This document shows positions 17,794 through 27,642 of a stretch of 41,677 nucleotides of DNA, piece by piece. The stretch covers positions 1 to 41,677 of the forward strand of contig CACKSH010000014.1 of NCBI GenBank assembly GCA_902602765.1. Direction: 5' to 3'. Numbering within the stretch: the stretch's first letter is position 1; every line of letters starts with the position of its first letter. Under the pieces are notes generated by a model, which searched no databases, was not told where the DNA came from, and saw nothing but the letters and a program-made list of their open reading frames with translations. The DNA is from Paracoccaceae bacterium. GTDB lineage: Bacteria; Pseudomonadota; Alphaproteobacteria; Rhodobacterales; Rhodobacteraceae. Made by a program: the position numbers and the translations under genes.

Positions 17794-19215
17794 ATGAAAA
17801 ATGAAAAATTCCTACCGTTTGAACAGTATTTGGACCAAGACAAAACTAAAGAATTTTTGGCTGAGGTAATTAAACCAGCTGACGACGGTGAATTATTTAT
17901 AGAAGAAAAACGATCTGAGTCGCTTGTTTTTGACGACCAAAGATTAAAGTCAGCCAATTTAGATGCTTCAAAAGGTTTTGGCCTGCGTGCAGTTAAAGGT
18001 GAATCAACAGCGTATGCACATTCAACTGAAATTAGTGAAAAAGCATTGATCCGAGCTTCAGACACCATAAAATTACTAAATTCAGATGGAGGTCAGCAAA
18101 TTAGTCCTCCTCCCTCAGACATAACAAGCAAACTATATAACGATATTGACCCAATCATCGAGTTACCATTTTCTTCGAAGGTAGATTTATTGAGGGAAAT
18201 CGACGACTATGCCAGAAATTTAGACAAAAGGGTTGTTCAAGTATCAGCCTCCGTGTCTGCTTCAGTGCAAAATATATCAATTATGCGGCCTGAATGTGAT
18301 CTCAAAGTCGACACACGACCACTAACAAGACTAAACATTTCCGTTAGTGTAGAAGAAATGGGACGTCGTGAAACTGGTAGCGCAGGTGGCGGTGGGAGAT
18401 ATGCTCTCTCGCTTGTTACTGACCCAGATGTTTGGCATGGATTTGTAAAAGAAGCCTTGAGGATTGCAGTGCTCAATTTAAAGGCTGAACCAGCACCAGC
18501 GGGTGTCATGGATGTAGTTTTGGGCCCAGGCTGGCCAGGGATATTGTTACATGAAGCGGTTGGTCATGGCTTGGAAGGAGATTTCAATCGGAAACATACA
18601 AGTGCGTTCGCAGACCTAATGGGGAAACGAATAGCAGCCAAAGGAGTTACAGTTCTAGATGATGGTACAATTCCCAATCGAAGAGGCTCGATATCTTTTG
18701 ATGATGAGGGAACTCCAAGTTCAAAAAACACCCTGATCGAAGATGGAATATTAGTTGGGTATATGCAAGATAGGCAAAATGCCCGCTTAATGGGTACATC
18801 ATCAACAGGAAATGGCCGCAGGCAAAGTTATGCTTATCCCCCTATGCCGCGGATGACTAATACTTACATGCTTGATGGTACGGACGATGTAAAAAACATG
18901 CTATCTTCATTAAAAAATGGAATTTATGCTGTTGGGTTTGGTGGTGGACAAGTTGACATTACTAATGGAAAGTTTGTTTTCTCATGCACGGAAGCATACA
19001 ACGTAAGGGACGGCAAAATTGGCGCCCCTGTGAAAGGAGCTACTCTTATTGGAGATGGCGCTTCGGCTTTAAAAGAAATCCGTGCGATTGGTGGTGATAT
19101 GTCTTTAGATCCAGGAATGGGTACTTGTGGAAAGGCAGGGCAATGGGTTCCAGTGGGAGTCGGTCAGCCATCACTTTTAATAGGTGGTCTTACCGTTGGT
19201 GGGTCGCAAACGTAA
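17794..19215 (+). CDS. tldD: Metalloprotease TldD
   Basis: TldD forms a heterodimeric zinc protease with TldE/PmbA that degrades unfolded peptides and trims certain ribosomal peptides. The catalytic motif is intact in LLHEAVGHGLEGDFNRK (HExxxH, His253, Glu254, His258 counted from this start). C-terminal family motifs include TNTYMLDG and GFGGGQVDITNGKFVFSC. I use the ATG at 17794 because TTAGG lies 8 bases upstream; the frame also has an ATG at 17773 without a visible ribosome site, giving 480 residues instead of 473. The partner tldE is not in the window. It is divergent from the oxidase operon. Confidence 0.96.
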   Translation: MKNEKFLPFEQYLDQDKTKEFLAEVIKPADDGELFIEEKRSESLVFDDQRLKSANLDASKGFGLRAVKGESTAYAHSTEISEKALIRASDTIKLLNSDGGQQISPPPSDITSKLYNDIDPIIELPFSSKVDLLREIDDYARNLDKRVVQVSASVSASVQNISIMRPECDLKVDTRPLTRLNISVSVEEMGRRETGSAGGGGRYALSLVTDPDVWHGFVKEALRIAVLNLKAEPAPAGVMDVVLGPGWPGILLHEAVGHGLEGDFNRKHTSAFADLMGKRIAAKGVTVLDDGTIPNRRGSISFDDEGTPSSKNTLIEDGILVGYMQDRQNARLMGTSSTGNGRRQSYAYPPMPRMTNTYMLDGTDDVKNMLSSLKNGIYAVGFGGGQVDITNGKFVFSCTEAYNVRDGKIGAPVKGATLIGDGASALKEIRAIGGDMSLDPGMGTCGKAGQWVPVGVGQPSLLIGGLTVGGSQT

Positions 19216-19415
19216 GCCAGATATTTTAATATTTACGGGCCGAAGTAGGCAAGGAGGTATACAGTCAATTAAATTTTGTAACTCATAAATTTGTACTTTT
19301 TACGATATAATAGAAAATATTTTGGCTTATTGTACAGACAACGGATTGACAACACCCACTCAGTCAATTCATTAAGCGCCGCTATAACGTATTCTTCGAG
19401 TCGGAAGGAATTTAA

Positions 19416-21914
19416 ATGCCCGTAGTTGTGGTGGAATCTCCAGCAAAAGCAAAAACGATCAACAAATACTTAGGAAGTAATTATAGTGTTTTTGCATCGT
19501 ACGGTCATGTGAGAGATTTACCTCCTAAAGATGGATCAGTGGACCCACAAAATAACTTTAAAATGTTATGGGAAGTGTCCACTGACAGTAAAAAACACAT
19601 CAAAGCAATATCAGATGCATTGAAAAAAGATAATACTCTTATCTTGGCAACTGACCCAGATCGGGAAGGCGAAGCAATTAGTTGGCATTTAGAGGAAGCG
19701 TTGCGCAAAAGACGCGCAATTAATGGAAACACACAGATCCAGCGCGTTGTCTTCAATGCCATCACTAAATCAGCTGTTTCCGAAGCCATGAAAGCTCCTA
19801 GAGAGATAGATTCACCCTTGGTAGAAGCCTACCTCGCTAGAAGAGCTTTAGATTATTTGGTTGGTTTTAATTTAAGCCCAGTGCTTTGGAGAAAATTACC
19901 TGGAGCGCGCTCCGCAGGACGGGTTCAATCGGTATGCTTAAGATTGATTGTCGAAAGGGAAATGGAAATTGAAGCCTTTAAAGCTCAAGAATATTGGAGT
20001 GTTCATGCATCTCTAAAGTCCCCGAGAGGACAAGTTTTTGATGCACGCCTTATCAATTTAGCCGGTGATAAATTGGATAAATTTGATTTACAAAATGAGC
20101 CGCAAGCGGAAATAGCTGTTGCAGCTGTACAGAGCCGCGATCTTCACATTAAGAGCGTCGAAGCAAGTGCGGCGAATAGAAACCCTTACGCACCCTTCAT
20201 GACCTCAACTCTTCAGCAAGAAGCAAGCCGAAAATTTGGTATGGGGGCCAGGCAAACAATGAGTATAGCTCAACGTTTATACGAAGCAGGACATATTACA
20301 TACATGCGAACTGATGGGATCGACATGGCACCAGAGGCCGTTATGGCCACTCGAGAGGAAATTAGCCGGCGATATGGAGTTAACTACGTTCCCAAAAGTC
20401 CCAGAATGTATAAAAATAAAGCAAAAAATGCCCAAGAAGCCCACGAATGTATACGCCCCACTGATGTTTCAAAAGATGCCTCAGTCGTAAAAATATCTGA
20501 TGCCGATCAGAGGAAACTTTATGACCTTATATGGAAAAGAACAATTTCGTGCCAAATGGAGGCAGCAAAACTTGAACGTACTACAGTTGATATTACTAGT
20601 GAAGATCATCAAATTCTATTAAGAGCTAACGGACAAGTTGTAATTTTCGACGGATTCTTGAAAGTATACGAGGAAGGCCGTGACGATACTGAGAACAGAG
20701 AAGATGGAAAAAGTTTACCAAAACTTTTTGAAATTGAGAAACTAGAAAAATTAGAAGTGACAAAAGAGCAGCACTTCACCCAAGCTCCACCACGTTATAC
20801 AGAAGCAACTTTAGTCAAAAAAATGGAAGAGTTAGGAATAGGGCGACCCTCGACTTACGCCTCTATTGTAACCACAATTCAGGACCGTGATTATGTTAGA
20901 AAAGAAAAAAATCGCCTGTCACCAGAAGACAAAGGCCGCATCGTAACAATCTTCTTATTAAATTTTTTCAAAAAATATATAGAGTATGATTTCACAGCAG
21001 GGCTTGAAGAAAAACTTGATATAATTAGCGCAGGCAAGCTTGAGTACACAAATGTATTAAAAGATTTTTGGCAGGATTTTTCTATAGCGATATCAGAAAC
21101 CTCTGAACTTCGCATAACCCAAGTTTTGGATGTTTTGGATGACGCCTTATCTCCGCAGCTTTACCCTCCCAGAAGTGACGGGGCCGACCCTAGATTATGC
21201 CCAAAATGCAAAAGCGGCAAACTACATCTCAAATCTTCAAAGACTGGAGGGTTCGTAGGTTGCGGCAATTACCCTGAATGTAATTTTACTCGTCCAATTT
21301 CTGGGGATGATGGTGATAATGCTGATCGCACTCTTGGTGAAGACCAAGGAGATGTTATTCAGTTAAAATCCGGTCGTTTTGGTCGCTATATTCAGCGCGG
21401 TGAGGTTAGTGAAGAAACTCCTAAGCCTCCTAGAGCTAGCTTGCCTAAAAGTTGGAATGCATCAGAATTAGATCTTGCAAAAGCACTGCAATTACTGGAA
21501 CTCCCGAGAGAGATTGGAAAGCATCCAGAGGATGGTGAAGTGGTAGAAGCAGGCATTGGAAGATATGGACCGTTTGTAAAGCATGGACGTCTCTACGCAA
21601 ATCTCAAAGAAGTAGACGAAGTATTTACAATCGGAATGAACCGAGCAGTTGAAGTTTTAGCACTTAAAGCGAGCAATGGTGGGCGTGGGTCAGTAGCTAC
21701 AAAACCTATAAAGGAATTGGGTGAACATCCAGAGGAAGGGGGCCCAGTAAATGTAATGGATGGGAAATATGGCCCATACGTGAAATGGGGTAAAATAAAT
21801 GCAACACTTCCCAAAGATATTGAACCTGGTAGTCTAAGCCTGGATGCCGCAGTATTATTAATTTCCGAAAAAATTAAAAAAGGTCCCGCTAAAAGAAAAA
21901 GAAAAAAATCATAA
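19416..21914 (+). CDS. topA: DNA topoisomerase I
   Basis: This 832-residue type IA topoisomerase relaxes negative supercoils. The TOPRIM domain starts at residue 1 with VVVVESPAKAKTI and has the acidic DPDREGE near residue 80. The catalytic tyrosine is Tyr296 in ITYMRTDG. One C4 zinc ribbon lies at about residues 595-625 (LCPKCKSGKL, GCGNYPECNF). Three C-terminal repeat units of the TopA_C type follow, with GRFGRYIQ, GRYGPFVKHG and GKYGPYVKWG, and a lysine/arginine-rich tail. The 200-base leader holds TATAAT at 19306-19311, TTGACA at 19346-19351 and one GANTC site at 19398-19402. The dprA gene that often precedes topA is absent. Confidence 0.97.
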   Translation: MPVVVVESPAKAKTINKYLGSNYSVFASYGHVRDLPPKDGSVDPQNNFKMLWEVSTDSKKHIKAISDALKKDNTLILATDPDREGEAISWHLEEALRKRRAINGNTQIQRVVFNAITKSAVSEAMKAPREIDSPLVEAYLARRALDYLVGFNLSPVLWRKLPGARSAGRVQSVCLRLIVEREMEIEAFKAQEYWSVHASLKSPRGQVFDARLINLAGDKLDKFDLQNEPQAEIAVAAVQSRDLHIKSVEASAANRNPYAPFMTSTLQQEASRKFGMGARQTMSIAQRLYEAGHITYMRTDGIDMAPEAVMATREEISRRYGVNYVPKSPRMYKNKAKNAQEAHECIRPTDVSKDASVVKISDADQRKLYDLIWKRTISCQMEAAKLERTTVDITSEDHQILLRANGQVVIFDGFLKVYEEGRDDTENREDGKSLPKLFEIEKLEKLEVTKEQHFTQAPPRYTEATLVKKMEELGIGRPSTYASIVTTIQDRDYVRKEKNRLSPEDKGRIVTIFLLNFFKKYIEYDFTAGLEEKLDIISAGKLEYTNVLKDFWQDFSIAISETSELRITQVLDVLDDALSPQLYPPRSDGADPRLCPKCKSGKLHLKSSKTGGFVGCGNYPECNFTRPISGDDGDNADRTLGEDQGDVIQLKSGRFGRYIQRGEVSEETPKPPRASLPKSWNASELDLAKALQLLELPREIGKHPEDGEVVEAGIGRYGPFVKHGRLYANLKEVDEVFTIGMNRAVEVLALKASNGGRGSVATKPIKELGEHPEEGGPVNVMDGKYGPYVKWGKINATLPKDIEPGSLSLDAAVLLISEKIKKGPAKRKRKKS

Positions 21915-22061
21915 AATTTTTTTCCGGCGCAAGATCATTTTGAACAAATAAAGATTTCTAAATATTCTATATTTGTATTATTTTTGGCAAAATTGTCTTA
22001 TACTCTAATCCAATCGAATAGATGCAAAATAAATTGTACAACCCAATATAGCTCAATAAAA

Positions 22062-24473
22062 GTGCAGATACCTAATAAAATTCTAAACTGGATAAGTACC
22101 AAAAATTGGACTCTACATGAGCATCAAATTAGAATGTTCGAAAGTTTTGAGACATCAGCGCAATTATTAATTGCTCCGACTGGATCAGGTAAAACCCTCT
22201 CAGGCTTTTTGCCAACATTAGCCGACCTTTATTTAAATCCATCAGAAAAGCTACACACCCTTTATATTTCACCGCTTAAAGCATTAGCTTCCGATATAAA
22301 AAGGAATTTAGAGAGACCTATCGATGAATTGAAGCTTGATATTAGCGTAGAAGACAGAACTGGAGACACAAAGCAGTCTACAAAAAAGAAGCAGCGTGTC
22401 ACACCTCCTAATATTCTGCTCACCACACCAGAAAGCTTAGCTCTGTTGATATCATACCCAGAGGCGCCAAGGATATTTTCCAACTTGAAAAGGATTATTG
22501 TCGATGAAATACATTCAATTACTGAAAGCAAAAGAGGTGATCAATTATTTCTCGCAATCTCAAATCTACGTAAATATTGCTTAGACGCTAAGATAATCGG
22601 ACTATCGGCTACTGTGAGTGATCCTTCATTAATTGCAGGCTGGCTTGCTCCTGAAAGTGATTGCGAGATTATTTTATCTGACCCAGGTTTAGAGCCGAAT
22701 GTTTCAATATTGAAGACTTCAGAGCCTCCACCGTGGGCCGGAAGTGGCGGCTTGTACTCAATCCCCGAAGTTATAGAGGAAATCGCGAAGCACAAGACAA
22801 CCTTAATTTTTCACAATACGCGGGCTCAGGCAGAAATTTTCTTTCATAATTTATGGTTGGAAAATAATAAAAATTTACCAATCGCTATTCACCATGGAAG
22901 CCTAGATAAAGAGCAAAGAAGACAAGTAGAGGAAGCGATGGTTAGGGGAGAACTGAGGGCAGTGGTTTGCACTGGCAGTTTGGATCTTGGCATTGATTGG
23001 GGATCAGTAGATTTAGTAATTCAAATAGGCGCTCCAAGACAAGTAAAACGTTTAGTACAACGGATAGGCAGAGCGAACCATGTCCACAGTAGAGCGAGCA
23101 AAGCACTTCTCATCCCAGCCAATCGCTTAGAAGTGCTCGAGTGTTTTACGGCCCTTGATGCAATTAATGAAAATAAACTGGACAGCGAGATCCAAACTCA
23201 CGTCCCCTTAGATGTAATTTGCCAGCATTTATTACTGATTGCATGTGCTGGACCATTTAAGCCAATAGATATTTTTAATGAGATTAGGAGTATTGCCAAA
23301 TATAAGAATTTGAGCCGACAAGAGTTCGATCAATGTTTAGACTTTTGTATAACTGGCGGATATGCGTTAAAAAAATATGAGCAGTGGCATAGGTTAGTTC
23401 AAGCAAGCGATGGATTTGTAAAACTTAGAGATCCCCGTGTAGCAAACCGTTTGAGAATGAATGCAGGAACCATTCAGGATAGCGATACATTAAAAGTTAA
23501 GTATAAAGCTAAACAGGGTAAATCAAAAGGCTCAAGTATCGGTGAAGTAGAAGAGGCCTTTGCTGTATCTCTTACTCCTGGTGATACCTTTTTGATTGGC
23601 GGTAAAATCGTGAAATTTGAGTCTCTCAGAGAGATGATTGTGGAAGTTTCACCAAAGCCTGAAAAAAGACCTAAAATTGCAGTTTTTAGTGGGACCAAAT
23701 TCGCCACATCAACATTACTATGCGATAGAATTCTAAAAACCTTGGAAGACAAACGTTGGGATAATTTACCTGACTATCTCTGCAGATGGCTTGAGCAACA
23801 AGAATCCTATTCAAAGTTACCGGAACCCAATAGCCTGCTTATTGAAACTTTTCCTAGAAATAATCTGCACTATACCTGTGTTTATGGATTTGCGGGTAGA
23901 AATGCGCAGCAGACCCTTGGACTATTATTGACTAAGCGCATGGAGGAACTGAACTTGAATCCTCTTGGTTTTGTAGCAAATGACTACACCACTTTAGTTT
24001 GGGGTCTAACAAAAGTATTGAAGCCAAAAAAATTACTTGAGGGTGAAAATATTTTGAGGGGTTTAGATCTTTGGCTATCTAATAATGCAGTCATGAAAAG
24101 AACTTTTCGATCTGTTGCAACAGTAGCTGGGTTGATTGAACGTAATTTACCTGGACTTAAAAAATCTGGCCGCCAAGCTACTTTTTCATCAGATATTTTA
24201 TATGATACTCTTCTACGATATGATCCAAACCATCTTCTACTTACGGCAACTAAAAATGAGGCAATGCAGGGATTGGTTGATTTTGGCAGGATTGAAAATA
24301 TGCTTGAAAAAACTAAGAACCGAATAGATCATATTGACCTCAAACGTGTATCCCCATTTTCGGCGCCACTCCTTCTAGAAGCTGGTAGAATACCAATTCA
24401 CGGGAGCGCAATTGAGCTGATGCTGGACACAGAAATTAATTCGCTTATAGCTGATGCTGGATTAGACTATTAA
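22062..24473 (+). CDS. Ligase-associated DEXH-box helicase (Lhr type)
   Basis: This superfamily 2 helicase of about 800 residues belongs to the Lhr-like group named for its usual linkage to an ATP-dependent DNA ligase. Motifs are APTGSGKT (about residues 38-45 from this start), DEIH at 148-151, SATV near 180, HHGSLDKEQR and QRIGRANH in the second RecA-like domain. The Lhr-specific winged-helix and beta-barrel C-terminal regions follow. The open frame begins at a TTG at 21984, but the first 26 residues do not resemble the family. The GTG at 22062 brings IPNKILNWISTKNWTLHEHQ to the N terminus, which is where relatives begin. No strong ribosome site marks either. PdeM follows after 32 bases; ligase and exonuclease partners are not next to it. 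Confidence 0.92.
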   Translation: MQIPNKILNWISTKNWTLHEHQIRMFESFETSAQLLIAPTGSGKTLSGFLPTLADLYLNPSEKLHTLYISPLKALASDIKRNLERPIDELKLDISVEDRTGDTKQSTKKKQRVTPPNILLTTPESLALLISYPEAPRIFSNLKRIIVDEIHSITESKRGDQLFLAISNLRKYCLDAKIIGLSATVSDPSLIAGWLAPESDCEIILSDPGLEPNVSILKTSEPPPWAGSGGLYSIPEVIEEIAKHKTTLIFHNTRAQAEIFFHNLWLENNKNLPIAIHHGSLDKEQRRQVEEAMVRGELRAVVCTGSLDLGIDWGSVDLVIQIGAPRQVKRLVQRIGRANHVHSRASKALLIPANRLEVLECFTALDAINENKLDSEIQTHVPLDVICQHLLLIACAGPFKPIDIFNEIRSIAKYKNLSRQEFDQCLDFCITGGYALKKYEQWHRLVQASDGFVKLRDPRVANRLRMNAGTIQDSDTLKVKYKAKQGKSKGSSIGEVEEAFAVSLTPGDTFLIGGKIVKFESLREMIVEVSPKPEKRPKIAVFSGTKFATSTLLCDRILKTLEDKRWDNLPDYLCRWLEQQESYSKLPEPNSLLIETFPRNNLHYTCVYGFAGRNAQQTLGLLLTKRMEELNLNPLGFVANDYTTLVWGLTKVLKPKKLLEGENILRGLDLWLSNNAVMKRTFRSVATVAGLIERNLPGLKKSGRQATFSSDILYDTLLRYDPNHLLLTATKNEAMQGLVDFGRIENMLEKTKNRIDHIDLKRVSPFSAPLLLEAGRIPIHGSAIELMLDTEINSLIADAGLDY

Positions 24474-24505
24474 TTACCTTACCAATGGGTCACACTTTAT
24501 AATAA

Positions 24506-25174
24506 ATGCACTCTTACAATTTTAATTTTATCGGCGAAAAACTAACAGCGCTTCGCACTGGAAGTCTTTTTTGGGAGGAGATGGGAATATTATGCGTATC
24601 CGATTTACATCTAGGGAAAACTCACAGACTTAATCGAATTGGTGCTGGAGCATTGCCGCCTTATGAAAACATAGATACCTTAAAAAGACTACAGGAAGAC
24701 ATTCACAATACAAATCCAACTTGCGTGATTTGTCTCGGTGATAGCTTTGATGATCCGCTTGCTGAGAGAAGCCTAAGTACGAACGAAATTGCCTCACTTG
24801 AGGTTATGCAGAAGGGTAGAGACTGGATATGGATATCTGGCAATCATGATCCTTATATATCATGTAAATATGGAAATTATTTAAGTTCCTTTTCCAAATC
24901 GGCTATTACTTTTCGCCACATAGCTTTACGAGGTGAAAATGGTGAAATTTCCGGCCACTATCATCCAAAAATCTCGGTAAAGTTATCAAAGGCGACTGTG
25001 GTAAGAGCATGCTTTATAGCAGACCAAAATAAAATAATCATGCCTGCATATGGAACTTACACCGGGGGCATGAGTGTGCGATCGGACGAAATAAAAGAAC
25101 TTGTTGACCCAGATGCAATTGTGATGCTCACCGGAAAGAAAATCAGGGCAATTCCTTATTCTTCTTTTTTTTGA
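24506..25174 (+). CDS. pdeM: Ligase-associated DNA damage response endonuclease PdeM
   Basis: This 222-residue protein is a calcineurin-like metallophosphoesterase of the PdeM type, the nuclease member of the Lhr-linked DNA repair cluster. Metal-binding motifs are SDLHLGKTHR (Asp33, His35), CLGDSFDD, SGNHDPY and SGHYHPK in canonical order. The phrase GKTHRLNRIGAGALPPYE is characteristic of this subgroup. It lies 32 bases after the helicase gene and ends 27 bases before the convergent plsC gene. A direct physical or functional partnership with the helicase is inferred from linkage. Confidence 0.93.
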   Translation: MHSYNFNFIGEKLTALRTGSLFWEEMGILCVSDLHLGKTHRLNRIGAGALPPYENIDTLKRLQEDIHNTNPTCVICLGDSFDDPLAERSLSTNEIASLEVMQKGRDWIWISGNHDPYISCKYGNYLSSFSKSAITFRHIALRGENGEISGHYHPKISVKLSKATVVRACFIADQNKIIMPAYGTYTGGMSVRSDEIKELVDPDAIVMLTGKKIRAIPYSSFF

Positions 25175-25201
25175 AATAATAAAAAACGGGTAAAAGATGC
25201 T

Positions 25202-25939
25202 TTATTTAATTTTACTACTTTTCACCACTTCGTTCATAAGGTCATTTGAGCGTCTCTCAATAGTTTCCTCAAGTTTGTATAAAAAAGTATCTCTATCCAA
25301 TCCAGGCATGATTGTTGGTAAAAACTCTATCGTCGCTTTGCCAGGTTTTTTATAAATTCCAAGACGGCCCCAAAACAGGCCAACATTGCAAGCAACAGGC
25401 ATGCATGGCTGCCCTAATTCCTCATAGAGCACAGCTGCACCTACTTTATAAGAGACCTTATCTCCAGGCGTTACACGCGTCCCTTGCGGATAAATAATTA
25501 ATTGACCAGGCGGAGCATTTCCATCTCGTACTGCTGCTATCATAGTTTTAATTGCTTCACTGCGCCTTCCACGCTTTACAGATATGCAACCAATGCGACG
25601 TGCATAAAACCCAATAATTGGCACGTAGTTTAAAGATGACTTCATAATAAATTTTGGTTTGGGTGTTTTAGACACAATCATTATAGCATCTAAAAAACTC
25701 TGATGTTTTGCAGCAATGAGTATTTCGCCTGAAGGTGGCTCCCCTCTAATCTCAGTTTGTAAACCAATTATCCAAGAAGCTGACCAAGTTACATAATTAC
25801 AAAATAAACGCACCACTACACATGCATAATCGGTTCTGAGTAACGAAATTGGGGCTCCAAAAAAAGCTATAACCGTCATCGCAATATACATCTGAACAGC
25901 AAAAATTAGAGAACGCATCCACTGTACTAAATATAGCAT
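25202..25939 (-). CDS. plsC: 1-acyl-sn-glycerol-3-phosphate acyltransferase
   Basis: This 245-residue membrane enzyme converts lysophosphatidic acid to phosphatidic acid in phospholipid synthesis. The catalytic HX4D motif is in AAKHQSFLDAIM (His79, Asp84) and the phosphate-binding motif is in IIYPQGTRV. One or two N-terminal hydrophobic segments (residues 10-35, 48-62) anchor it. Its ATG overlaps the ftsX stop by one base (TAATG), so it is translationally coupled to ftsEX. Confidence 0.95.
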   Translation of the reverse strand: MLYLVQWMRSLIFAVQMYIAMTVIAFFGAPISLLRTDYACVVVRLFCNYVTWSASWIIGLQTEIRGEPPSGEILIAAKHQSFLDAIMIVSKTPKPKFIMKSSLNYVPIIGFYARRIGCISVKRGRRSEAIKTMIAAVRDGNAPPGQLIIYPQGTRVTPGDKVSYKVGAAVLYEELGQPCMPVACNVGLFWGRLGIYKKPGKATIEFLPTIMPGLDRDTFLYKLEETIERRSNDLMNEVVKSSKIK

Positions 25940-26838
25940 TATACAAGCCTTTTAAGAGAAAATTTCACAGCATTTCGGGTTGCAAAAATAGATATTATCG
26001 CAAATAAAAATGGCACACATGCTATATATATCGTATCTTTTATTTCAAGACTTACGACATCCAATATTCCTAAATTCTCACTGAAAGTTGGTATTAAAAG
26101 TAGCACTATGCCAGCGCAAACCGTTCCTGCAAGTGATCCCAAAAAAATTCTTAGGGTAAATATACGAACGAAAGATGTGACTATGAATGCATCAAATGCA
26201 CCAACTAGTCGAAGGACCCTCAGCACCTTAACATTTGCAGAAAGCGCTGCATTAGACGCCATTGTAACCATAGCAATGGATGATAGCATAATTAATATTA
26301 CGGTAAACATCCCAAGCTGGCTGACTAACTTTGAAACGACTTCAATGGGACGTCTCCATTCAGCGTGATTATCTAGAATAGCCGAAGGTAATTCTGCGCT
26401 AAGACGTAACCTTAACCCCTCATAGTCAACACCAGCTTCAGTTTCGCGTATTTCGATTAAGGCTGGCATCGCAATAGCTTCCAGAGGAAAATCTACACCA
26501 AGCCAAGGCTCCAACAGTTTTTTCTTGGCGCCAATTCCAACCAACCGCGCTGACTTAACGCCACTAGTTTGCTCCAAAATAGCTAGAGCCACTTTAGTTT
26601 GTTTTTCTAAGAGATCAGTTGGTGCCGAAAGGCGTAGAGAAGAATTTTTTAGAGACTCTCCCCAGTCATTTGATAAATCAGAACATATCAGCGAGAATGC
26701 TAGAGCCACTACTGCTAAGAAACTCATTGCTCCGGCCGTAAAAGTTGTTAACCATTTAGTAAAACCTGTATTTGGGACAACCTGCAAATGATCAGGATTA
26801 TTAAAAAAAGCCTTCCATAACATAAACAAAAAACGCAC
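25939..26838 (-). CDS. ftsX: Cell division protein FtsX (permease-like)
   Basis: This 299-residue protein has the FtsX plan: a cytoplasmic N terminus, a first membrane helix near residues 33-52, a periplasmic domain (about 55-170) and three further helices at about 175-197, 225-250 and 270-290. With FtsE it forms the type VII ABC complex that controls septal peptidoglycan hydrolases. The start is a GTG at 26838-26836 that overlaps the ftsE stop (TAGTG); an ATG five codons later is an alternative. The partner hydrolase or activator is not in the window. Confidence 0.92.
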   Translation of the reverse strand: MRFLFMLWKAFFNNPDHLQVVPNTGFTKWLTTFTAGAMSFLAVVALAFSLICSDLSNDWGESLKNSSLRLSAPTDLLEKQTKVALAILEQTSGVKSARLVGIGAKKKLLEPWLGVDFPLEAIAMPALIEIRETEAGVDYEGLRLRLSAELPSAILDNHAEWRRPIEVVSKLVSQLGMFTVILIMLSSIAMVTMASNAALSANVKVLRVLRLVGAFDAFIVTSFVRIFTLRIFLGSLAGTVCAGIVLLLIPTFSENLGILDVVSLEIKDTIYIACVPFLFAIISIFATRNAVKFSLKRLV

Positions 26839-27515
26839 TATAGGTCAGCTCCTGCTTGGCTCAATTGTAGATCCGAAATTCTTATGGTCCGCGCTTTTAC
26901 ATACGATTTTGCTAATCTAACGAGGGAAAGATCATGCGTAGAAATGAAAATAGTTTTACCCATTTTATTAAGCTCTACCAATAGCTGTAGGAGACGCTGA
27001 GACATCTCCCAATCGACATTTCCAGTTGGCTCGTCAGCCAAAATAATATCCGGTGACATAATAACAGCCCTTGCCAGCGCTGCTCTCTGCCGCTCTCCTC
27101 CAGATAGTTCCTGCGGCTTGACCTTCGATTTTGAATATAGGCCAACCCATTTCATTAACTCCAGAACGTTCGCACGCTCCTTAATCGAGTCCAACCCTGC
27201 AAGGGACAGGGGCAGTATAATATTATCTTCAATGCTTAAATGATCTAAAAATTCACATTCCTGATGCACTATGCCTAAGCGCCTCCTCATCTTCGCTAGT
27301 TCGTAATTAGTCATATTTTTTGTTTCTTCACCAAATACACTTATACTGCCAATTTCTGGAATAAGAGAGCCTGCGCAAAGATTAATAAACGTAGTCTTTC
27401 CAGAACCAGATGGACCAGTTAAAAAATAGAAGGCACCAGGCGCCACGCTTAATGACACTTCAGAAAAAACTGAATTACCCCCATAAGAATAGCTAACTTT
27501 TGATATTTCTAGCAA
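26838..27515 (-). CDS. ftsE: Cell division ATP-binding protein FtsE
   Basis: This 225-residue ABC ATPase pairs with FtsX. It carries Walker A GPSGSGKT (residues 34-41), the Q-loop region in GIVHQECEFLDH, the signature LSGGERQRAALARA, Walker B IILADEPTGNVD and the switch histidine in FISTHDLSL. FtsE-specific positions such as the short length, the absence of a permease domain and the overlap with ftsX support the call. It starts the operon ftsE-ftsX-plsC and is divergent from the zinc-ribbon gene, with 127 bases between them. Confidence 0.96.
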   Translation of the reverse strand: MLEISKVSYSYGGNSVFSEVSLSVAPGAFYFLTGPSGSGKTTFINLCAGSLIPEIGSISVFGEETKNMTNYELAKMRRRLGIVHQECEFLDHLSIEDNIILPLSLAGLDSIKERANVLELMKWVGLYSKSKVKPQELSGGERQRAALARAVIMSPDIILADEPTGNVDWEMSQRLLQLLVELNKMGKTIFISTHDLSLVRLAKSYVKARTIRISDLQLSQAGADL

Positions 27516-27642
27516 AACTGCTCCAAAAGATTAGATTGCCCAAATTATTATCCAACCATATCTAACACTTTTCCCTATGCTATGGAAAACAATATATGCA
27601 ATAAGTATTTTATTATTTTCATAGAACCGAGCAATAAAGCTT

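Noticed and set aside
19216-19415. Small gene after AAGGAGG near 19251
   Set aside because: The ribosome-site-like sequence is not followed by a start codon at useful distance, and the downstream frames contain stops.
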